DNA from: a bacterium ADurb.Bin374
GTDB taxonomy: Bacteria > Riflebacteria > Ozemobacteria > Ozemobacterales > Ozemobacteraceae
NCBI GenBank assembly: GCA_002068715.1
Contig: MWAR01000591.1
Location: 1-11,518, forward strand
Reading direction: 5' to 3'
DNA: 11,518 nt
Part shown: in pieces, positions 7,756-11,518 of the stretch
Layout: the number at the start of each line of letters is the position of its first letter
How positions within the stretch are numbered: position 1 is the stretch's first letter
The notes under the pieces: generated by a model
What the model saw: the letters and a program-made list of their open reading frames with translations, nothing else
What the model was told of the DNA's origin: nothing
The model's database searches: none
Position numbers and translations under genes: made by a program

Positions 7756-7762
7756 ACCTCCT
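7756..7762 (-). promoter_or_regulatory. Strong Shine-Dalgarno that decides the small ORF's start
   Basis: AGGAGGT on the minus strand is a full anti-16S match. Its distance to the ATG at 7754 is 1 nt, too close for normal initiation. Its distance to the in-frame GTG at 7748 is 7 nt, which is optimal. Confidence 0.7.
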
Positions 7763-7845
7763 GCTGTAAGACGATTTCCCAGGTTTATACAAGATCTATC
7801 GGCTCCCCCCGCCCATTTCCGAAGCCCGGCAAAAGACGTGATACC

Positions 7846-7983
7846 ACCACAGAGTCACAGAGACACAGAGAAAACTTCTGGAAGGATTCCACAGGCCGAT
7901 GGAGTGGCGAGTTTTAAACCCGCCCTCGTCGCGCACGAGACGGTTTCCTTAAGAAAAACTCTGTGTCTCTGTGACTCTGTGGT
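7846..7983. repeat. 138-bp element bounded by perfect 25-bp inverted repeats
   Basis: The left arm (7846-7870) begins ACCACAGAGTCACAGAG and ends ACACAGAG. The right arm (7959-7983) is its exact reverse complement over all 25 bases. Each arm is itself three CACAGAG units spaced 8 bp apart (CACAGAGT, CACAGAGA, CACAGAG). The 88-bp centre (7871-7958) has no recognisable gene. The element lies 12 bp past the stop of the RMD1-like gene. It could fold into a long RNA hairpin and so act on 3' ends, or be a non-autonomous mobile remnant. No flanking target duplication is obvious to me. CACAGAG-type intergenic repeats like this are, to my knowledge, found in many unrelated bacterial genomes. Confidence 0.85.
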
Positions 7984-7995
7984 TCGTTGTTTCCC

Positions 7996-9105
7996 TCAGA
8001 AAAAATGCGAGCTGACGAACTGGAAGAGCGGCATGACGATCTCGATGAGAATCAGAATGATGATCGTCATTTCCAGGGCCGTGGCTCGCGACAGGTCGAT
8101 CCGCTCCATGATAACTTTCTGGGCAGAATCGATCTCGTCTATCTTGTCTCGCACCGACTGGAACCAGGAACTGACCTGAAATGTGTCGTTCAGATTCCGG
8201 TACAGCGTCGCGAAAAACGGGTCATCCGTCACTTTCGAGGTATTCGTGATGTCCTTCACCAGGTCGACCAGATCCATGCGGATCTCGGTCAGCCGGAGGA
8301 CGTGGCTGATGCGTTGCTTGTAATCCCTGCGGAGCCAGGCGAGCGGCAGGATCGACTCTTCCCGAGGCAGCTGGTCGAGAAACTGGTAGGTGTTCTCGAT
8401 GGCCCGGTCTAAAATATAGTCATAAATTTTTAATTCGTACAGCTGAACCCGGGAAAGCTCGAGAAAATTCAGGATGTCGTGGCTGTCAGGGATGGGCGCG
8501 ATATAGGCGCGCTGGCCGAGCAGAAACATGTAATCGCGCTCTTCCCCGACCGAAATCTGCGAGATGCCGTGCCGACGCGCTGGTGCCGAGGGGTCGAACA
8601 TCTGGGGCAGAAGAAGCGAGACGGCCTGGTCGGGCTCGCGCTGGGTGTCGTCGAGATACGCAACGAAATGGTCGTTGAAGATCTTGATTTCGTATTCCTT
8701 GCGGACGCCTTCCCGCAAAATCGGCTCGATGCGCGTCAGATCGTCTTTGAACAGCGCCTCGAACGTCTGGAGCCCTCGTGTCTCTAGGTTGATGGTCGAG
8801 AGGCGCGCCATCTCTTCGATCGTCAGGAGGCCGCCGTCGAGGGTCAGCATGTATTCGAACAGCACGACGCCGTAGTTGAACAGTTTCAGGTGCGTCGTCA
8901 GCTCGGCCGATCCCTTGTCGAACCTGACCTTCTCGACGCTGCGCCTGATGCGCACGGGGGCCAGACCGGTCGCGACGAAATAATCCGAATAGATCTTCGA
9001 AACCGGTTCGGGAATGGATTCGCCGAGTTTCTGAGGCAGCTCCTTGAAAAGATCGCTGGAGAACTCGCCGCCGAGATCCCGCAGAAAGGCATGCACTATT
9101 TTCAT
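7996..9105 (-). CDS. RMD1/DUF155-like protein with C-terminal membrane anchor
   Basis: This 369-residue protein has one hydrophobic span near its C-terminus (about 344-365, EMTIIILILIEIVMPLFQF) and otherwise looks soluble, with long charged helices (about 215-340) that may form a coiled coil. I assign it tentatively to the RMD1/Sif2/YagE (DUF155) family on two points. One is the segment HLKLFNYGVVLFEYML (72-87), resembling the family's 'F-x-YGVVVFW' strand. The other is the closing pattern 'LE-x-IIILILIE' in the last span, which the family also carries at its C-terminus. Family members are membrane-associated and, in eukaryotes, mitochondrial; their biochemistry is unknown. No enzyme motif is visible. 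The ATG at 9105 follows AAGGA at about 10 nt. Large charged domains would face one side of the membrane as a tail-anchored protein. It is flanked by palindrome-rich gaps, so it is probably monocistronic. Confidence 0.6.
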   Translation of the reverse strand: MKIVHAFLRDLGGEFSSDLFKELPQKLGESIPEPVSKIYSDYFVATGLAPVRIRRSVEKVRFDKGSAELTTHLKLFNYGVVLFEYMLTLDGGLLTIEEMARLSTINLETRGLQTFEALFKDDLTRIEPILREGVRKEYEIKIFNDHFVAYLDDTQREPDQAVSLLLPQMFDPSAPARRHGISQISVGEERDYMFLLGQRAYIAPIPDSHDILNFLELSRVQLYELKIYDYILDRAIENTYQFLDQLPREESILPLAWLRRDYKQRISHVLRLTEIRMDLVDLVKDITNTSKVTDDPFFATLYRNLNDTFQVSSWFQSVRDKIDEIDSAQKVIMERIDLSRATALEMTIIILILIEIVMPLFQFVSSHFF

Positions 9106-9273
9106 GGTTCGATCTTCCTTTTAGCGCCCGTTAACCACGTCTTGTAGAACGTGTATCTGCTTCATGTACCCGTTGGTGTCGAGCCTGTCGAAATACGAAA
9201 TGTCTCTCGCCCTTCGTCGAGCTCGAGGCGAATGGCGGGATTTCATTCTCCGGAACTCGACTGAAGCGCTTCG
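9106..9273. other. Non-coding gap with palindromes
   Basis: There is no supported gene between the RMD1-like gene and dapB. Visible structure includes CACGT/ACGTG arms 8 nt apart (9136-9153), TTCGACAGGCTC on the minus strand (9181-9192), and an imperfect hairpin centred on TCGAGCTCGA (9217-9226) with outer arms GAAAT (9197-9201) and ATTTC (9240-9244). The palindrome GAAGCGCTTC lies at 9263-9272. The first could be an operator for the RMD1-like gene, as it lies just upstream of its start. No good promoter pair was found. Confidence 0.4.
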
Positions 9274-9297
9274 GGGCGCTCACGGTCGTGAGCGCCC
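9274..9297. terminator. Hairpin after dapB, possible operon terminator
   Basis: Perfect arms GGGCGCTCACG (9274-9284) and CGTGAGCGCCC (9287-9297) start 8 bp past the dapB stop. The two-base gap means the real loop must be larger, by unpairing the inner bases. No T-run follows in the direction of dapB transcription, so it may be a processing or stability hairpin rather than a classic intrinsic terminator. Confidence 0.5.
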
Positions 9298-9305
9298 GGC
9301 ATTCG

Positions 9306-10082
9306 TCAGAGTTCCAGTCCAACCTTGAGGCCCTTCTGGCCCTGGAGTTGTTTCAGGCCGAGAAAGATGCCGGGCAGGAAGGATTCCCGCTGGAATGAGT
9401 CGTGGCGGATCGTCAGGCACTGGCCGACGTCGCCGAAGATGACTTCCTGATGGGCCGTGAAGCCCGGCAGGCGTACCGAGTGAATTGGAATCATTTTGTC
9501 CGGGTCTTCGTCGTCGATACCCTGTTCTCTCGCCTTTTCCGACTGGCGGAGTGACTCGATCATGCCATCGCGGGTGCGGAGCGCGGTACCGGACGGCTTG
9601 TCGAGTTTCTGTGGGTGATGCAGTTCGATGATTTCGGCATGGGGCATATATTTCGCGGCCTTCTTCGCGAACTCCATCATGAGGAGGGCGCCGATCGCGA
9701 AGTTCGGCACGATCAGGACCGGCGTCGCCATCTTCTTCGAAAGGTGGGCGAGCTTCTCGACGTCTTCCTGCGTGATGCCCGTCGTGCCGACCAGCACGGG
9801 AACGTTTTCCTGAAGGCAGGTCGCCACATTCGAGGTGACCGATGACGGGGTGGTGAAATCTATAGCGATATCTATTTTCGCGTCCGAGAGGATCGTCTGG
9901 AGATTGGACGAGATGGGGATGTCTATGTGACTGAGATTGAGCACCGAGCCCAGGTCATCGCCGATGCGGGCGGTATCGACACCGGCGGCGAGTTCGTAGT
10001 CCCCGCTAGCAAGGAGGCCGCGGCTCACGACCTGACCCATTTTTCCAAGGCACCCGATCATGCACACTCTGAGCTTGCTCAT
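9306..10082 (-). CDS. dapB: 4-hydroxy-tetrahydrodipicolinate reductase
   Basis: DapB reduces 4-hydroxy-tetrahydrodipicolinate with NAD(P)H to tetrahydrodipicolinate, in the cytoplasmic pathway to diaminopimelate and lysine. At 258 residues it has the normal length. The Rossmann nucleotide loop is GCLGKMG (10-16). DFTTPSS (75-81), LVGTTG (97-102) and PNFAIG (126-131) follow in order. The substrate-binding/catalytic block ELHHPQKLDKPSGTA (153-167) supplies the proton donor H155 and K159, equivalent to E. coli H159 and K163. The C-terminal signatures SVRLPG and HQEVIFG (202-217) and HDSFQRESF (227-235) complete the family set. The start at 10082 has AGGAG 6-7 nt upstream. It lies 46 bp after dut on the same strand, so it is probably the last gene of the aminotransferase-dut-dapB transcript, closed by the hairpin at 9274-9297. 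No key residue appears to be missing. Confidence 0.96.
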   Translation of the reverse strand: MSKLRVCMIGCLGKMGQVVSRGLLASGDYELAAGVDTARIGDDLGSVLNLSHIDIPISSNLQTILSDAKIDIAIDFTTPSSVTSNVATCLQENVPVLVGTTGITQEDVEKLAHLSKKMATPVLIVPNFAIGALLMMEFAKKAAKYMPHAEIIELHHPQKLDKPSGTALRTRDGMIESLRQSEKAREQGIDDEDPDKMIPIHSVRLPGFTAHQEVIFGDVGQCLTIRHDSFQRESFLPGIFLGLKQLQGQKGLKVGLEL

Positions 10083-10128
10083 CTTCTTCTCCTGAATCCT
10101 CTGCCGGCTGGATAGTGACTCGGGGTGC

Positions 10129-10608
10129 TTACTCTCGAACGCCCCCGGTATTCATCGACAGAATCCCGGTGGAACCGAACCCGCCCTCGCCACGATGCGT
10201 CGCAGCCACGTCTTCCGCCCGTTCGAACCCGACCGACGTCACCCGGGCGAAGACGAGCTGCGCGATACGCATGCCCGGCTCGATGGTGAAGGGCGTCCGG
10301 CCGTGATTGATGAGGATCACGCATACCTCGCCCCGGTAATCACTGTCGATCGTGCCCGGCGCGTTGAGCACCGTGACGCCGTGCTTCGCCGCCAGCCCCG
10401 ACCGGGGCCGGACCTGCGCCTCGTATCCCTGCGGAATTTCGAGTTTCAGACCTGTCCCGACCCGACCGAACGCGCTGGGGGCGAGCGTCAGGGCTTCGCG
10501 GGAACAGATGTCGTAGCCCGCTGCGCCGCTTGTGGCCTGGGTCGGCAGCGGGTACGACGAGGCGTCGATCGAGGCGACGCGGACGGTCGGGCGGGCAGGA
10601 GCGGTCAT
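10129..10608 (-). CDS. dut: dUTP diphosphatase (trimeric dUTPase)
   Basis: Dut hydrolyses dUTP to dUMP and pyrophosphate, keeping uracil out of DNA and supplying thymidylate synthesis. All five motifs of the homotrimeric family are present in order: AGYDICS (30-36), RPRSGLA (67-73), [10 protein letters not shown] (85-94, with catalytic-water Asp D88), RIAQLVF (114-120) and the C-terminal [10 protein letters not shown] (139-148) that closes over the nucleotide. The length of 159 is typical, with a nine-residue tail after motif V. The start codon overlaps the stop of the aminotransferase as ATGA and no strong Shine-Dalgarno precedes it, so translation is probably coupled to the upstream gene. 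dapB follows after 46 bp. The neighbours are amino-acid genes, so co-location probably reflects shared housekeeping expression, not a shared pathway. Confidence 0.97.
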   Translation of the reverse strand: MTAPARPTVRVASIDASSYPLPTQATSGAAGYDICSREALTLAPSAFGRVGTGLKLEIPQGYEAQVRPRSGLAAKHGVTVLNAPGTIDSDYRGEVCVILINHGRTPFTIEPGMRIAQLVFARVTSVGFERAEDVAATHRGEGGFGSTGILSMNTGGVRE

Positions 10609-11518
10609 GCCTGAGCGTGCGCGGCTTTCTCGGCCGGTCGGCTTTTTCCCTTCTGCGTCTCGATCTTCTGGAACTGCTTGATTGCTTCGCCGAGAGTCGA
10701 CATTGCGCGCCGGAGCTTCTCGACCTCGAGGACGTAGCTGATGCGGATCTCGTTGCGGCCCATGCCGGGGGTGCCGTAGAAGCCGCCGGCAGGAGCGACG
10801 AGCACGGACTCGTTCTCATGGCTGAAATCGGTCAGCAGCCACTTCGCGAACTCCTCCGCGTCTTCGATCGGGAGTTTCGCGATCACGTAGAACGCGCCGG
10901 TCGGCACTTTGCAGACGACGCCCGGAATCTTCGCGAAGCCTTCCATCACCGCGTCGCGGCGGCGCTGATACTCTTCGAGAATCGGCCGGAAATACGACGG
11001 ATCCATCAGGATGCCGGCGCGTGCGGCCCACTGTTCGACGGTCGGCGAGCTGAGCCGCGCCTGGGCCTGCTTGAGGGCGGCGGTCATGACGTCCTTGTTT
11101 TTGCTCGCGATGAGACCGATGCGGGCGCCGCAGGCGGAATACCGTTTCGAGATGCTGTCGACCAGGATCGCGTGCTCGGCCATGCCGGGCAACTGCAGAA
11201 TCGAGGTGTGAACGAGGCCGTCGTAGACGAATTCCCGGTAGACCTCGTCGGCGATGACATACAGATTGTGCTTCTTCGCGAGGAACGCGAGTCCCTCGAG
11301 CGCCTTCTTTGGATACACCGTGCCGGTCGGGTTGTTCGGGTTGCAGATCAGGATGCCGCGCGTGCGCGGGCCGATCGCCTTCTCGATCGTCTCGACCGGG
11401 GGAAGCTGGAAACCGTCTTCCGCGTAGGTGAGCAGCGGTTTCAGATGAACGCCGAGCTGCTGGGCCATTCCATTGTAGTTGGTATAGAATGGCTCGAAGA
11501 CGATGATTTCCTCGCCGG
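10605..11518 (-). CDS. PLP-dependent aminotransferase, class I/II (aspartate-type), N-terminus cut by window edge
   Basis: The reading frame is open through the right window edge, so the start is not seen. An in-frame ATG at 11468 is internal: the codons before it read [16 protein letters not shown], a conserved part of this fold. Fold-type I landmarks follow, numbered from that internal Met: NPNNPTG (43-49), [11 protein letters not shown] (74-84), the PLP Schiff-base lysine K108 in [24 protein letters not shown] (191-200) and a carboxylate-binding Arg R242 in IRISY. This fits the aspartate aminotransferase subgroup (AspB-like), which converts aspartate and 2-oxoglutarate to oxaloacetate and glutamate. 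Substrate choice within the subgroup is not certain; with dapB two genes downstream, a role in the aspartate/diaminopimelate route, or as a diaminopimelate-pathway aminotransferase, is possible. The C-terminal tail is basic and Ala-rich ([15 protein letters not shown]). It overlaps dut by ATGA. Confidence 0.9.
   Translation of the reverse strand, partial: GEEIIVFEPFYTNYNGMAQQLGVHLKPLLTYAEDGFQLPPVETIEKAIGPRTRGILICNPNNPTGTVYPKKALEGLAFLAKKHNLYVIADEVYREFVYDGLVHTSILQLPGMAEHAILVDSISKRYSACGARIGLIASKNKDVMTAALKQAQARLSSPTVEQWAARAGILMDPSYFRPILEEYQRRRDAVMEGFAKIPGVVCKVPTGAFYVIAKLPIEDAEEFAKWLLTDFSHENESVLVAPAGGFYGTPGMGRNEIRISYVLEVEKLRRAMSTLGEAIKQFQKIETQKGKSRPAEKAAHAQA

Noticed and set aside
7404..7769. Plus-strand frame of 121 codons past the ATPase
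   Set aside because: It runs through the terminator hairpin and is antisense to the small ORF, which has the stronger ribosome site.
7846..7983. Possible CRISPR array, because of repeated CACAGAG units
   Set aside because: The units are 8 bp apart without spacers and the two arms are inverted, not direct; no cas gene is present.
7838..8179. Plus-strand frame across the inverted-repeat element (SHRDTEKTS...)
   Set aside because: Its start is made of the repeat arm and the rest is antisense to the RMD1-like gene; such peptides are a known artefact of CACAGAG repeats.
9131..9322. 63-codon minus-strand frame between dapB and the RMD1-like gene
   Set aside because: It overlaps the dapB end and the palindromes, has no ribosome site and no plausible protein character.

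Overview
The window is ordinary bacterial chromosome, GC-rich and densely coded with short intergenic gaps. Sec-type signal peptides on two secreted transglutaminase-like proteins suggest an envelope like that of Gram-negative bacteria. I cannot assign a phylum from the sequence alone. There is no rRNA, tRNA, CRISPR array, transposase or phage gene. No multi-gene system here looks clearly undescribed. The less ordinary items are a pair of secreted paralogues, a membrane insertion in a calcium pump, an inverted-repeat element, an orphan small ORF and a bacterial RMD1/DUF155-like membrane protein.

Layout, left to right. Positions 1-3236 (minus strand) hold two tandem, related DUF3857/transglutaminase-like secreted proteins joined by an ATGA stop/start overlap; the left one runs off the window edge. 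Positions 3237-3447 are intergenic and hold a promoter candidate and a decayed repeat. A creatininase-family metal amidohydrolase follows at 3448-4239 (minus). It is divergent from a P2B (PMCA-type) calcium ATPase at 4425-7364 (plus), with a recognisable sigma70-type promoter for each gene in the gap.

A GC-rich terminator hairpin at 7463-7494 separates the ATPase from a convergent small ORF of unknown function at 7515-7748 (minus). Upstream of that ORF lies a 138-bp element bounded by perfect 25-bp inverted repeats (7846-7983). Next is a membrane-anchored RMD1/DUF155-like protein (7996-9105, minus), then a 200-bp gap rich in palindromes.

The right end (9306-11518, minus) is a probable operon transcribed leftward: a PLP-dependent aminotransferase (5' end outside the window), dut (ATGA overlap) and dapB (46-bp gap). 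The aminotransferase and DapB fit the aspartate-to-diaminopimelate/lysine route needed for peptidoglycan and protein. Dut is a nucleotide-pool housekeeping enzyme carried in the same transcript. The other genes look like independent units for calcium export, an unidentified amide hydrolysis and envelope functions.
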